A DNA stretch of 64,000 nucleotides, taken from NCBI RefSeq assembly GCF_904846615.1, contig NZ_CAJHBK010000001.1, positions 1,736,001 through 1,800,000 on the forward strand, given 5' to 3'. Position numbers and translations under genes: made by a program. Below are positions 17,028 to 27,691 of this stretch, one piece after another (the stretch's first letter is position 1; each line of letters opens with the position of its first letter). The notes under the pieces were generated by a model. That model saw nothing but the letters and a program-made list of their open reading frames with translations, was not told the DNA's origin and did no database searches. The stretch is from Psychrobacter sp. JCM 18902. Its GTDB lineage: Bacteria > Pseudomonadota > Gammaproteobacteria > Pseudomonadales > Moraxellaceae.

Positions 17028-18584
17028 TCAAGGGCTCTCTATCAGCAAACCTGTATTGGAATCAATCATATCAGGGTCATTAGAGATGGTATTCGAAAAC
17101 CCATCAGATGCATCTTTAATAGAGTAGGTCACCATCTCTTGATTTTTCATACCTACAGGTTGAATCACCGCTCTATTGGATGTTTGCTGCGCAACATGCT
17201 GACCATTAAGCCATTTCTTTACGGGATCTATTGGGTGGAATATAGGTTCAGGCTGGCGACTTTGGTTAAACTGTTGCCATGACATCATGCCAAAATCAAC
17301 TTGCAGTTTATAATAAGCAGCAATGATAGATGCTCGGGTGTCAACCAATTGTGCCTGATACTGGGAGTGCTCACGAACCGCATTCAGCACCTCAAGCCAA
17401 GACTTACGACCAGCGATGAATTGACGACGGTACGAGCTGACCACAATCTGAGCACCTGCAACTGCTGCTATCAATGAGCGCTCTTGATCTTTAGCACTGG
17501 CAAACTGTTGATACTGGGTCTGTATGGTCTCAAGCACCAAGCGCCTAGAAGCCTCTTTTGATTGAACAAGACTATTGACGCGTGATTCTGATGCTTTTGC
17601 AAGGGCTAAGTTAGATAGCCCTGCCCCTGGATCATAACTGAGCCCTACTGAGAACTCTCCACCATTATCCTTATCTTTATCACTCTCATGATAATAATCA
17701 TACTCGTATTGTGCGTATATTGTCGGATAGCGAGAGGACTGCAAAGACTTCAGCCCTTGCTTGGCCGCCTCAACTTGATAACTCTCTTTTACCACAGTAG
17801 GATTATAAAAACTGGCTTTATCAAAGGCTAGCTTCTCAAAAGTTTGGGAATAACTTCTGGCGCGTGCAACCATTTCACTTAAGTTTGGAACGGGTAGTTC
17901 TATCGCTGACACCTTACGACCGGTAATTTGCTCTAAACGAGCCATAGCGATACGTTGCTGCTCGACAGCAGACTGATAGGAGTTTTGTTCTTGCAAAATA
18001 CGGTTAGTCACCAAGTCCATCTCAATGCGAGCGGAGACTCCTTGGCTAACACGCCGTTGCATCATGGCTTCAAACTCAGCAAGCAACTGCAAATTGTCAT
18101 AATAGACTTGTTGTTTTGATAAAGCCGTAATATAGCTTTGCCACGCCTCTATCGTCGTTTTAGCCACTTGGTTTTGTTGCTCGTAGACATATTCTGTCGC
18201 CGCTTTATCATCAAATATCGCTTGATTAACATTGGCGGTCAGCTTGCCTCCTGTCCATAATGACTGGCGGAGCTGAAACTGGGAGACCATGCCGTCATCA
18301 CGATCATAACCTGATGAAAAAGTAGGAGCAGGCAACAAATTAAGCTTCGCTGCACTAATGCTTTCAGTGGTCGCCTGTTGCTCTGCTCTTGCTGAACCCA
18401 CCATAGGGTGAGTTTGAATCGCTTGATTAATAAGTGCATCCATATGCGCATCAGCGCTTGCTAACGCAGCACTGGATACCGTCATAAGTAGCAAACTTAC
18501 ATGTATACTATGGCATATTTTTTTTATGATATAACACCTCTTAGGCAACATATTTTTTGACAAGTTATTTTGGTAAACAGTCAT
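17028..18584 (-). CDS. TolC-family outer-membrane export channel (LapE-like)
   Basis: 518 aa. A cleavable signal (HVSLLLMTVSSAALASA) is followed by two TolC/OEP repeats, recognised by INQAIQTHPMVGSARAEQQA near the start and the paired RRQFIAGRKSWLEVLNAVRE segment in the second repeat. A tail of about 75 residues after the barrel/coil is unrelated to the core and poorly conserved in general. First gene of the TolC-ABC-HlyD operon, 93 nt before the ABC gene. The start could be the second Met (residue 12). Confidence 0.9.
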   Translation of the reverse strand: MTVYQNNLSKNMLPKRCYIIKKICHSIHVSLLLMTVSSAALASADAHMDALINQAIQTHPMVGSARAEQQATTESISAAKLNLLPAPTFSSGYDRDDGMVSQFQLRQSLWTGGKLTANVNQAIFDDKAATEYVYEQQNQVAKTTIEAWQSYITALSKQQVYYDNLQLLAEFEAMMQRRVSQGVSARIEMDLVTNRILQEQNSYQSAVEQQRIAMARLEQITGRKVSAIELPVPNLSEMVARARSYSQTFEKLAFDKASFYNPTVVKESYQVEAAKQGLKSLQSSRYPTIYAQYEYDYYHESDKDKDNGGEFSVGLSYDPGAGLSNLALAKASESRVNSLVQSKEASRRLVLETIQTQYQQFASAKDQERSLIAAVAGAQIVVSSYRRQFIAGRKSWLEVLNAVREHSQYQAQLVDTRASIIAAYYKLQVDFGMMSWQQFNQSRQPEPIFHPIDPVKKWLNGQHVAQQTSNRAVIQPVGMKNQEMVTYSIKDASDGFSNTISNDPDMIDSNTGLLIESP

Positions 18585-18891
18585 CCAGTTACCTCAGTTT
18601 TATTTTGAGAGAATAAAAATTTTAGATGTTATATAGTAAGGTATGAAAATACTATCGTTAAATTTAGACATATTAAATACACGCTCTGTCAAAGCCTTAA
18701 CTCATGATTGTAAGACAACTAAATCTAAGCATAAATTTAAAAATATTTCCAACTAACTGCCAACATAGATTCTTTTTTTATATTGATAGTTGAATACTCG
18801 CAGACAGCGTTAATGATTATAATCGCTGAAAAGGCCCTGCTCGCACATCCACAAACTACGAGTATGTGTTTAATTAATGGATTAAAAACTA
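18585..18891. promoter_or_regulatory. Divergent promoter region of the secretion operon
   Basis: 307 bp between the divergent tolC-like gene (minus) and the 221-aa anchor gene (plus). Very AT-rich, no ORF. It must contain both promoters, but I cannot place -35/-10 boxes with confidence. Confidence 0.4.
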
Positions 18892-19557
18892 GTGATGCCT
18901 TCATTACCACCTATTTCAGCTAAAAAACAAAAAAACAGGAGTATGATAGCAATTGTGATGGCTATCATGCTCCATATTTTGATTGCAGTTATTGTCTATT
19001 TCAGTGTTTTTGATAAAAAACCTTTATCAACACTAGGGTCTGTATCAGATACTAATAGGCACCCTATATTAAAAGCTACAGAAGTAAAGCCACAAATATT
19101 ACCTGCACTAATAGAAAACAAAAAGTCGCAAGCTCCCCAGTCTTCTGAACCGATAAGTAACTACGATACAACCAACTCTTATAAAGTAGCAACTGATACT
19201 CAACGTAAATCAATAAGTACAGCTGTGGAGATAGCCACTAAGGAAGCAATACCCGTAAATAACACTCAAAGCCAAGCACAAGAAAAAAAATCAGTAGTGA
19301 GTCCGACAGACGAATCATCTATAGGGTCAATACCTGACAATCAAAACAATCGTGCTGAGTATACGCTTAAGCAGACTAAAGAATATGAAGCTCTAGATGC
19401 TGAGATCGATAAAGACAATGAACAGCTCTCAAAGTTGATCAATGAAGTCAAAAAGCATAATCAAATTCAAATTCAACAACATCAGCTTCCTAGTGGTAAT
19501 ATTAATAATCAACCAACAGTTAAGTACGGTTACCCTATTACTCCCATCACCCCCTAA
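18892..19557 (+). CDS. TonB/TolA-like membrane-anchored periplasmic protein
   Basis: 221 aa. A short basic N-terminus (KKQKNRS) is followed by one membrane helix (MIAIVMAIMLHILIAVIVYF, about residues 18-37), then a polar, Ser/Gln/Lys-rich, probably extended periplasmic region with a short coiled coil (about 165-190) and a Pro-rich end (YGYPITPITP). This is the layout of TonB and TolA anchors, and the His in the membrane helix also occurs in TonB, but no TonB C-terminal domain is present. It sits between the exporter operon and the adhesin. A role in adhesin export or display is a guess from position. Confidence 0.7.
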   Translation: MMPSLPPISAKKQKNRSMIAIVMAIMLHILIAVIVYFSVFDKKPLSTLGSVSDTNRHPILKATEVKPQILPALIENKKSQAPQSSEPISNYDTTNSYKVATDTQRKSISTAVEIATKEAIPVNNTQSQAQEKKSVVSPTDESSIGSIPDNQNNRAEYTLKQTKEYEALDAEIDKDNEQLSKLINEVKKHNQIQIQQHQLPSGNINNQPTVKYGYPITPITP

Positions 19558-19611
19558 CTTTCAAAAAAGAACTCGGCTGTTGAGGCTTCAAACGCAGATA
19601 TATAAAAGTTT

Positions 19612-19665
19612 GCATCATTCACCCTAAAAGCCTTGATTATCTAAAGCTTTTAGGGTGAATGATGC
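19612..19665. terminator. 20-bp perfect inverted repeat between convergent genes
   Basis: Left arm at 19612-19631 and right arm at 19646-19665 are perfect complements (GCATCATTCACCCTAAAAGC and its complement) with a 14-nt loop. It lies between the convergent anchor gene and adhesin gene. It lacks a clear T run, so terminator function is likely but not certain. Confidence 0.5.
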
Positions 19666-19687
19666 CATATTAATGCAGGAATTAATA

Positions 19688-19721
19688 ATATAAGGTGCGC
19701 TTTGATAGCCGCACCTTATAT
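19688..19721 (-). terminator. Hairpin downstream of the adhesin gene
   Basis: 12-bp perfect arms (ATATAAGGTGCG / CGCACCTTATAT) with a 10-nt loop lie 27 nt after the adhesin stop codon on the minus strand. Probable terminator of the adhesin transcript. Confidence 0.55.
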
Positions 19722-19747
19722 CCATATTTTCAAGTTTCAGTCATCGT

Positions 19748-22700
19748 TTATAAAATCGTAATGTCGGTCTGAATCAATAGCTCATGAGTGCCATTGGTAT
19801 CAGAGAAGCTATAGACATTGTAACTATTGCCCCCTTGAGCGGTAGTGCCGCTGTTCGTCCAATCGTTACCAGTTAGACTCACGCTATCAGCACTATCACC
19901 GTTGATGATCAAGCCTTTATTGGTCATCAACGTGTCATTGATTATATCTAGCACATCACTGGTACTAAGGTTGGTCAGCGTCTGCGCACCGTTACCAGTC
20001 ATATCGATGGTTTCAATACTCTCAAATACAGTCGCATCAAAGCTGCTAAAGTCGATACTGGTATCAGCAACGTTAATGAGGAGCGTATCATTACCAGCAC
20101 CACCATCCATTAAGGCGTTATCTACAGAGAATACAATTTTATCGTTACCTGCACCACCTTTCAGCGTATTGACACCAGTGCCACCATCGATTAAGTCATT
20201 ACCGCTACCTCCAATCAAGATATCATCACCAGCGCCGCCTTTATAATTCACAGCTACAGACTGTCCAGAGGCATCAACGATATCATTCTCTGCTGTACCT
20301 ACAAAGGTTTTGCTAAAAGCAATATCGACAGATATAGACGGCAATTCACCATTGTTAACTGTATAAACGCCAGACGTATCCGTCACAGTCCCTACGGTAT
20401 CGGTAGTACTAAGAGCGAAGTCCAGATCGCCTTTTAGCGGTATGGAAGACTGAATTTGTAAATCATTGATTTGCTCAGGGGTGATACCAGCTATAGTATA
20501 GCTGTTAGCAGCATCATCCCACACGGCAGTCAACATTTCACCTGTACTTTTTACTCTAAAGCGTAAGACATCATCGGTCAAGCTAACGCCATCATCAGTG
20601 ATGACCATATTAACGGTCTCACTACCATCCGTGTCTTGCATAACTGCGTTTAGATTAAGTGTGGTCCACTTACCCTGATTACCGAGGATAGTAGAAGGAT
20701 TAGCTGTTACCCCATCAGCGACTGGCGTCACATCGAGATTAATCACTAGAGGATCACTGATCATACCGCTGTCATTAACCACCTTCATCTCGATCCCTGT
20801 TACTTTATCACTGCTATTTTCAGGTGGCATAATGAATATATTAGGCGTTTCATTCGCTGCGCCACTGTTAATATTATTCAGTTTAGAGGTGTCGATAGAC
20901 CATGAGTTATTACCACCAGAATTACCATTATTGCTTGCCAACACTGTATTACCATTGGTATCAGTATAATAAACTAGATAGCCATTAGGGATATTGTCTA
21001 AGGTAATAGCGCTTGCTATATCACCTTCATCGATATTGGAGATTTTATAATCGATAGCAATCATGCTATCTTCGTCACCAATAGCTGTGGCTATTGACTC
21101 ACCACTATTACTAGTGATATCTAGATTATCCGGCTGCGCTGAGACTTCAACGGTATATTCATGCTCATAGGTTAGCGTACCACTGTCATATCCTGCCTCA
21201 TCTGTCATTTCTTTGTGAGCAGCTTTTACGGTGATAGTGGCATTACCATCGGCGTTTTCGGCAGGCGTGTATTTGACCGTGACGCTATCAGGAGGGTTAG
21301 TACCAACCTCTAGCTCATAGTAAGTGCCAGCAGGAATATCACCGACTTCGTTATCATTCAATACCACCTCGTTTAGGGGATTACCATTGGCATCAGTCAG
21401 CACTCCAGCAGGACCAGTACCTGTCAATAAACTAGATTCATCTACTTGAATGTAGAGCTTGCCATTGATTAGTAGGACGTAATCACCATCAGCACTGTTT
21501 TTTAGGTTGATATTGATATCGATGCTAGTATCTTCATCCGTTGCCACCGTGGTTGATTTGCCATCAGCATCCATAGGATCAGTAACTGGCTTGATTTCGA
21601 CATTGACGTCACTGACCTGCTCCCTTTCCTCGCCACCATCTTTATCCAAGACGGTAAAGTTGGCATTAAAGGTAAAATCTTGGGTGCCATCTGTCACGTT
21701 GGTACTAAAGTCTTTCGGCGGAGTCACTGTCACTCCATTAAGTGCTGCTTCTGGATTAAGATTACTGGCATCATTCACGCTAATAATCCATTTACCACCA
21801 ATCTGCTGCACACTCACCGCTGGATTGGTACTCTCTAATACAGTACCTGTTGGCAGATCAGTCAATGAGAAAGTATAGGAGTCGACAGTATCAGCGGTCG
21901 CAGGGTTCAGAGTCGCATCTAATATATCGCCAAGAGTGAAACCAATATCCTCTAACTGTGCTGGTATTTCTACCTTACTAGTAAAGCTATCTATTAAGTC
22001 AGGCTTGACAGGCGCATCACCCCCGCCCGTTCTGTCTAAGGTAATCTCAAAGTTCCCCTCTACACGCGCTTCGCTACCGTTACTACCTTGACCATTAATA
22101 TCCTGCGTAATACCCGTCACTTTAATATTGAAAGAACCTTTAGGTATATTGACCGTGCTGTCATTACGCTCAAGCACTAACTCATAAGTCGGCGCCATAG
22201 TAGTGATGACTGGGTTATTGGGCACATCAACGTACCAGATACCATCTGATAAGATACCACCCACTACATTCAGACCCTCTGGAACATCAGTAACTTCTAG
22301 GCGAGTAAAGCTCTCTGAGCCATCTTGGTCAGGTGACGATAGTGATACGGTGACAGAAGCAGTATTATCCGTACCGCTATTATTAATAGTGCCATCTGTC
22401 ATATCAAAGGTCATGCTTGGTGCATCAGTGACCGCTTGGAAGGTCACATCTACCACTGCACTGCCTGTGTTAGAAGTGCTAATCTCTGAACCATCAGTCA
22501 GTTCAGTGGTGTCAGTATAAGTGTAGTCAAATTCTATACTGACATCATCATCGCTATGGCGTTTATCGTCATCGTACATAATTTCGATTGTTTGATCGGG
22601 CGTAAATTTCAAAATTGGTGGTGGATTAGTTGTTAAGTCCACTTCAATACCGTCGACACGTAAAATGACGTCTTTAGCCATTAGATCAGTTACTGATAGC

Positions 22701-25700
22701 GTGATACTCTCAAGTGATTCTGTTCCTGTCGCTGAGTCACCCTTATCTGTCGTTGTAAAGGCCGATTCAAAGTCCATGGTCGCCCATAGATCTTCAGTAG
22801 CAACAACTTGAGGATCATTCATATTGCCATCAGCAGCATCAGGGGTCACTAGAATAGAAACGTCTTTACCATCATGAGTCACACTGTCACCAGATGCTGT
22901 CTCTGTAGTGGTACCCGTAATCGTAAAGTTAATTTCACCAGCGAAGTTATCTGGTGTTTTTAATTGTGCAGTATTATTCTGTAGCGCCTCTAGGGTCACT
23001 GACCATACTCGATCAGAACCACTGCCACCTAAGAAGGTAACCCCTGCACCAGTTAAGTTGAAACCAGTAGGTAAGTTTTCAACTCGATACACTATCTGCT
23101 CAACAGCTGGGCTATCACCATCATATGCCTCGATATCCGCAACAGTAGCAAATAGGCTGAATAAGGCAATCTGATGGTTGCCCGTACTATCTAGCGTTGC
23201 CTCGTCAGTGACATAAGTATAGTCCTTACCATTGATAAGAGCTGTGTCGGTTGCTAATTTGTCATTTATTATCAGATCTGCCTTGCCAATGACCTTAACA
23301 GGTAGGTTGAGCATAGGACTTGCAGCACCGGTAGTTCCACCCTCTTGACTTACTGCCTGTACTTTTAGATTTACCGTACCGCTGAAGTTCTCGGCAGGCA
23401 CAAAGTACAACCCAGTTACGCTATTATTGTAATCTTCAATCACTACCGTACCACCAGTAGTATCAAGCAAGAGTGTATCACCGTCTTTATTGGTGTAATA
23501 AAGCTGCCCATCTGCTGGTATCTCTGAGATGGTCACATCATAAGTCTCAGACCCGTCGTTATCACGCGAGCTTGGGCGGATATTGAGTGCAATGCCGTCG
23601 GTAGGAGTGACATCAGTTGTCATGTCCGCAGCAGTATCACGATTATTACCACCGGTTATCGCCTGATCTTCGACCCCTTCGGCAGGATCAACGGCTAAGG
23701 TGGCTGGGTCGGCTATGCCTGTCACCTCAAAGGTCAGGTAGCTCTCACCGCTAGTGGCTTCAACCATAGCGTTAGTATTTTCATCAAAGTCTTGGGTCTT
23801 TGCTTCGACCTTGACTGCTGTCTCAGCACCACTGGCAAGGTTGTAGTCGCTATAGTCTTGCGGTGGGGTTACGGTGACGGTATCTAGGTATTCCATAGGA
23901 ATATCGACGCCATTACCATTATCAGTCATTCTAACTAGACCATTGCCATCATTATAAGTAAACACCGCCCCCTCAACTGAACTAAAGTCACTACCATTCT
24001 TATTACCAAAGGTCATATGGGCGTAAGTATCTTCAGAAGTGTCTTGGTTGCTCCAAAAACCTTTTAGGTTAAAACTATCACTATTAAGATCAAAAGGAGT
24101 ATCTTCTTTTGCTTTGGTCGTGTAATTTTTATCTGGATTAATGGTTAAATCATCTGTTAAGTCACCGTCAGTATCTGTACCAACTTTTTCAGCAACTGGA
24201 GTAACTGTTACTTTTTGGGTTAATTCTGCTGTACCTGTAACGGTGTTACCACCATCGTCATCAGTGTCTTGGCTGGTCACTGTAAAGGTAATATCAGCAT
24301 CTTTAGATGAATGAGGTGGTGGAATGACTGTCATTTGACTTAGATCCGCTGATGGATCAGTCATATTAATGGTTATGGTACTGCCAGTTATGATTGCAAC
24401 ACCAGTAGTATCTTCAAACCTCCAACCCGCTGGTAATTCAAAACTAATCTCGGTGATGATTTCTGCACCAGCGCCATTCTTATCATCCAGCACTTTAAAG
24501 CCAAACTTATCAAGGGTGACAGCAGTGTCCTCTTTAGTGCTAGCGTCATTAGCAGTCACTTGACCAGCAACTGGAGTGACGGTTAAGTCTACTTCAACTG
24601 TATCTATCAGCTCAGGTACAATCACACCACTTGAATCAGAATCATGATCCTGAGTATATAAAGATACTTTAATGTTATTCATATCAAGAGAATTATGATC
24701 ATTCGTTTTGATACTAATCTGCGGCGTTGATCCGCCATCAACTAGCAAGGTGGTTTCAGTAGGTGTAGCCGAATCAATGCCGATCAATACTTGACCGCTA
24801 CTATTGGCAGTAAACTCTTGTACTGCACCACCACCAGCTGGGGTAAACTCGATTACAGTACCTGGAGCCAGACCCTCAATAACAAAACCATAGGTTTCTC
24901 TGTTACTGTCATTACTATAGACCAAATCACCGAAGGCGGTGGAGATTGGCAAGGAAACGGTACTGCCTTCAGCAACATTAGCGATTACATTATTACCAGT
25001 AATCGATGTAATACCATCTTCAGGCGTAATCACATAATTTTCATCAATACCAAACTTACTGGCGTCGTCGTCACCTTGGTTGTCATTACCATCTGTTGTC
25101 GCTTGGACATCAATGTCGATAGTGACTGTAGTAGTTGCTCCAGCCACATTGTCACCATCCACCTGTGCAATATTGCCACTGCTATCAACTTCATACTCCG
25201 TGACTGACATCTCAAATGAGATGTTGGTAGCATCATCTGCAGGTGGCGTTAGGGTTATTCCTTCGAATTCAGCACTACTCATACTGACCGTATGTGTACC
25301 GTCATCGATTAAGTCACCTGTATCGTTTAACTGAATAACGATGTTACCGTCTGCATTTGGAGTAAGGATATTACCTGAACCATCTTTCAGCACTGCACCT
25401 TCAGGGATACCGGATAGAGTGATATAGCCAAGACGCTCTGGCGTATCATCATCACTGCTCGTATCAAGATCAGTCTTATCAGTAATCGTAGGTACTTTTA
25501 GACCTAGTAAAACGGTGGTGTCTTCTTTGGTCACGACTGAAACACTCCCTAATCCAGGTTTATCTGATACTGGATTGACTGTGATGGTTAGAGTTTCAGT
25601 GCCAGTCTGTAGGGTAGTCGCATTAGGACCATTCGAGACGTTAATAGTAATGTCTGGTACTTGGCCACTATAATTGTCAGCAGGCACAAAAGTATAGCTG

Positions 25701-27691
25701 CCATCACTATTGATAGTGATATTGCCAATAGAATTTGTACCATCAACTAAGATATCGACACTGTCACCCGCATTTTTGATAATGGTTGTACCATTAGCAA
25801 TAAAAGTATAACTGTCAACAGTAAGCGCTTCACCATCATCAGCGTCATCGGTATCGTTATCAAAAATATTACCCATTACGTCAGTATCTTCAGGGGTGAA
25901 TACTTCATCACCGACCAGTACAAACTCATTGTCTGTACCAGTAATGGTTACTTCTACATAACGGATTTCACTATTACTAAGCTCATTACCGTTGCCTGCG
26001 CTATCAACATCTGCATTGTCTGAAACCTGTACGGCATAACGAATAGTGATGGTTTCGCCAGCAGGGATAAAATCAAGCGCATTTTTTGGTGCGTTAAATG
26101 TCCAGTCGGCGCTGTTACCTGCTGCATCGACAGCATTGAGAGCGTCATCTACAGAAAATAATTTCTTTAATGCTTCCTTTTGATCATCGGTAAGCGTGTA
26201 GCCGCTAGCACCATTGACTGTAACAGTAGTAAAATCAATTACGTGTTCAAGTTTTACTTTATCATTAAGGTCAATATCTTCAAAGGTTACAGTTCCAGTC
26301 TTTGTTACTTCCTCACCTGGGGTTGGCTCATCGAAAGCTTCTGAACCAATCACATCATTAGTAGCTCCAGAGACAGCGTTAGTAATCACTGGACTATCGT
26401 TAGTTCCAGTTATGGTGATAGTTAAGGTTGCACTGCTGCTATCACCATCAGCATCAGCGTCAGTGATGGTATAGGTAAAGGTTTCGGTGAGCTCTTGACC
26501 TTTACTCAGGTACTGCACATTATCATTATCAACTTTATAGCTGTAGCTACCATCAGCGTTTAGGGTGAGTTCGCCATAATTACCTGTAGTGCTACCATCA
26601 ACGGTTCCATCTGTACCACCCACTACTTTTACTGCTGTTACCGTAGTTGCATCTGCTCCTAAATCATCTGCTTGGTCAGGCGCAGTACCCGTTATTACGT
26701 TACCTGATGCTGTTATTTCGTTTGATACAGCACCTACATCTTCAGTGATGCTGTTGGCATCAGGCTTGGCAGTCGGTACGGTGTCGATAATTTGAATATC
26801 TAAGATATCATTGATGGTACCGCCAATTGTGTTGGTTAATTCAACATTGAAATGGTCAATCACTGAACCACTACTGTGATCCTCTGGATTACCATTTTCG
26901 ATATATTTGTAGGTGAGAATACCTGTTGCTGCATCATAACCAGTGATTACCAGCTCACCTAAACTAGTATTAATAGTGACCGATGTATTGGAAGCATTAG
27001 TAACGTCTAGACCGCCAACAGTTAGATCGGTGACGCTTTGTGGGTTGGTGATATTAATGGTGCCAGTTATTGTGTTACCCGTACCTTCGATGACGCTGTT
27101 GTCAGCAGGTGTTAATGCTGCGTCTTCATCGACGATGTTAATGGTTGGTGCCGTATCGTTGTCTTCGATGGTACCCGTGGCACTACCATTCGGTCCAATA
27201 GCCGCATTGCTTGGATTACTGATATCCAGTACTAGGTCTTCTGACTTTTCATAGATGGCATCATCAGCGACGTTGATGGTGATGACTGGGGCTTCGGTAC
27301 TGCCCGCTTCTATCTTGACGCTGACGCCATTGTCTAGGAAGTCTTGAATCTCAGCTTGGGTCGTTAAGGTGATCTCAGTGCCCGTCGCATCTGTATAAAC
27401 AATGCTGTCGATGTCAGCGGCATCAATGTCGCTAGCACCGCTATTTAGTTTAACGTCAACGGTGGTGTCAAAGTTACTTTGGTTGTTCTGAGAGACGGTG
27501 AATTCTAAGGCGTTGTTACCCGCCTCGCCTTCAACGGCTTGTGGTTTGGTCGCAATAATGCCAACCACAGGTTTGTCGCCATCAACCGGATCAGGGATCA
27601 TCTGGGTTGTTCGGGTTATCGACGTCATTGTCAACTTGGTCTTCATCGAAGATGGTACCCGTGGCACTACCATTCGGTCCAATAGCCGCAT
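19748..27691 (-). CDS. Giant RTX adhesin, C-terminal part (BapA/LapA type)
   Basis: 2647 codons that continue, through a run of frameshifts at 27.6-28.6 kb, the gene starting at 36637. It opens inside the repeat region. One last Calx-beta-type repeat (to about 27170) leads into a series of cadherin/VCBS-type extracellular beta domains, recognisable by TFTYTITDADADGDSS, NGDGSYTF-like and PENSSDKVTG-like strands and many D-x-D-x-D calcium loops. Near the end are RTX nonapeptides (GGAGDDILIGGSGNDLIDGG at about 20190-20250) and a hydrophobic beta-rich tail ending LLIQTDITIL, the usual uncleaved C-terminal type I secretion signal. The apparent Met start at 27691 is an artefact of the frameshift. 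Confidence 0.85.
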   Translation of the reverse strand: MRLLDRMVVPRVPSSMKTKLTMTSITRTTQMIPDPVDGDKPVVGIIATKPQAVEGEAGNNALEFTVSQNNQSNFDTTVDVKLNSGASDIDAADIDSIVYTDATGTEITLTTQAEIQDFLDNGVSVKIEAGSTEAPVITINVADDAIYEKSEDLVLDISNPSNAAIGPNGSATGTIEDNDTAPTINIVDEDAALTPADNSVIEGTGNTITGTINITNPQSVTDLTVGGLDVTNASNTSVTINTSLGELVITGYDAATGILTYKYIENGNPEDHSSGSVIDHFNVELTNTIGGTINDILDIQIIDTVPTAKPDANSITEDVGAVSNEITASGNVITGTAPDQADDLGADATTVTAVKVVGGTDGTVDGSTTGNYGELTLNADGSYSYKVDNDNVQYLSKGQELTETFTYTITDADADGDSSSATLTITITGTNDSPVITNAVSGATNDVIGSEAFDEPTPGEEVTKTGTVTFEDIDLNDKVKLEHVIDFTTVTVNGASGYTLTDDQKEALKKLFSVDDALNAVDAAGNSADWTFNAPKNALDFIPAGETITIRYAVQVSDNADVDSAGNGNELSNSEIRYVEVTITGTDNEFVLVGDEVFTPEDTDVMGNIFDNDTDDADDGEALTVDSYTFIANGTTIIKNAGDSVDILVDGTNSIGNITINSDGSYTFVPADNYSGQVPDITINVSNGPNATTLQTGTETLTITVNPVSDKPGLGSVSVVTKEDTTVLLGLKVPTITDKTDLDTSSDDDTPERLGYITLSGIPEGAVLKDGSGNILTPNADGNIVIQLNDTGDLIDDGTHTVSMSSAEFEGITLTPPADDATNISFEMSVTEYEVDSSGNIAQVDGDNVAGATTTVTIDIDVQATTDGNDNQGDDDASKFGIDENYVITPEDGITSITGNNVIANVAEGSTVSLPISTAFGDLVYSNDSNRETYGFVIEGLAPGTVIEFTPAGGGAVQEFTANSSGQVLIGIDSATPTETTLLVDGGSTPQISIKTNDHNSLDMNNIKVSLYTQDHDSDSSGVIVPELIDTVEVDLTVTPVAGQVTANDASTKEDTAVTLDKFGFKVLDDKNGAGAEIITEISFELPAGWRFEDTTGVAIITGSTITINMTDPSADLSQMTVIPPPHSSKDADITFTVTSQDTDDDGGNTVTGTAELTQKVTVTPVAEKVGTDTDGDLTDDLTINPDKNYTTKAKEDTPFDLNSDSFNLKGFWSNQDTSEDTYAHMTFGNKNGSDFSSVEGAVFTYNDGNGLVRMTDNGNGVDIPMEYLDTVTVTPPQDYSDYNLASGAETAVKVEAKTQDFDENTNAMVEATSGESYLTFEVTGIADPATLAVDPAEGVEDQAITGGNNRDTAADMTTDVTPTDGIALNIRPSSRDNDGSETYDVTISEIPADGQLYYTNKDGDTLLLDTTGGTVVIEDYNNSVTGLYFVPAENFSGTVNLKVQAVSQEGGTTGAASPMLNLPVKVIGKADLIINDKLATDTALINGKDYTYVTDEATLDSTGNHQIALFSLFATVADIEAYDGDSPAVEQIVYRVENLPTGFNLTGAGVTFLGGSGSDRVWSVTLEALQNNTAQLKTPDNFAGEINFTITGTTTETASGDSVTHDGKDVSILVTPDAADGNMNDPQVVATEDLWATMDFESAFTTTDKGDSATGTESLESITLSVTDLMAKDVILRVDGIEVDLTTNPPPILKFTPDQTIEIMYDDDKRHSDDDVSIEFDYTYTDTTELTDGSEISTSNTGSAVVDVTFQAVTDAPSMTFDMTDGTINNSGTDNTASVTVSLSSPDQDGSESFTRLEVTDVPEGLNVVGGILSDGIWYVDVPNNPVITTMAPTYELVLERNDSTVNIPKGSFNIKVTGITQDINGQGSNGSEARVEGNFEITLDRTGGGDAPVKPDLIDSFTSKVEIPAQLEDIGFTLGDILDATLNPATADTVDSYTFSLTDLPTGTVLESTNPAVSVQQIGGKWIISVNDASNLNPEAALNGVTVTPPKDFSTNVTDGTQDFTFNANFTVLDKDGGEEREQVSDVNVEIKPVTDPMDADGKSTTVATDEDTSIDININLKNSADGDYVLLINGKLYIQVDESSLLTGTGPAGVLTDANGNPLNEVVLNDNEVGDIPAGTYYELEVGTNPPDSVTVKYTPAENADGNATITVKAAHKEMTDEAGYDSGTLTYEHEYTVEVSAQPDNLDITSNSGESIATAIGDEDSMIAIDYKISNIDEGDIASAITLDNIPNGYLVYYTDTNGNTVLASNNGNSGGNNSWSIDTSKLNNINSGAANETPNIFIMPPENSSDKVTGIEMKVVNDSGMISDPLVINLDVTPVADGVTANPSTILGNQGKWTTLNLNAVMQDTDGSETVNMVITDDGVSLTDDVLRFRVKSTGEMLTAVWDDAANSYTIAGITPEQINDLQIQSSIPLKGDLDFALSTTDTVGTVTDTSGVYTVNNGELPSISVDIAFSKTFVGTAENDIVDASGQSVAVNYKGGAGDDILIGGSGNDLIDGGTGVNTLKGGAGNDKIVFSVDNALMDGGAGNDTLLINVADTSIDFSSFDATVFESIETIDMTGNGAQTLTNLSTSDVLDIINDTLMTNKGLIINGDSADSVSLTGNDWTNSGTTAQGGNSYNVYSFSDTNGTHELLIQTDITIL

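Noticed and set aside
18585-18891. Possible small ORFs or regulator between the export operon and the anchor gene
   Set aside because: No frame with a start signal; AT-rich promoter-like DNA only.
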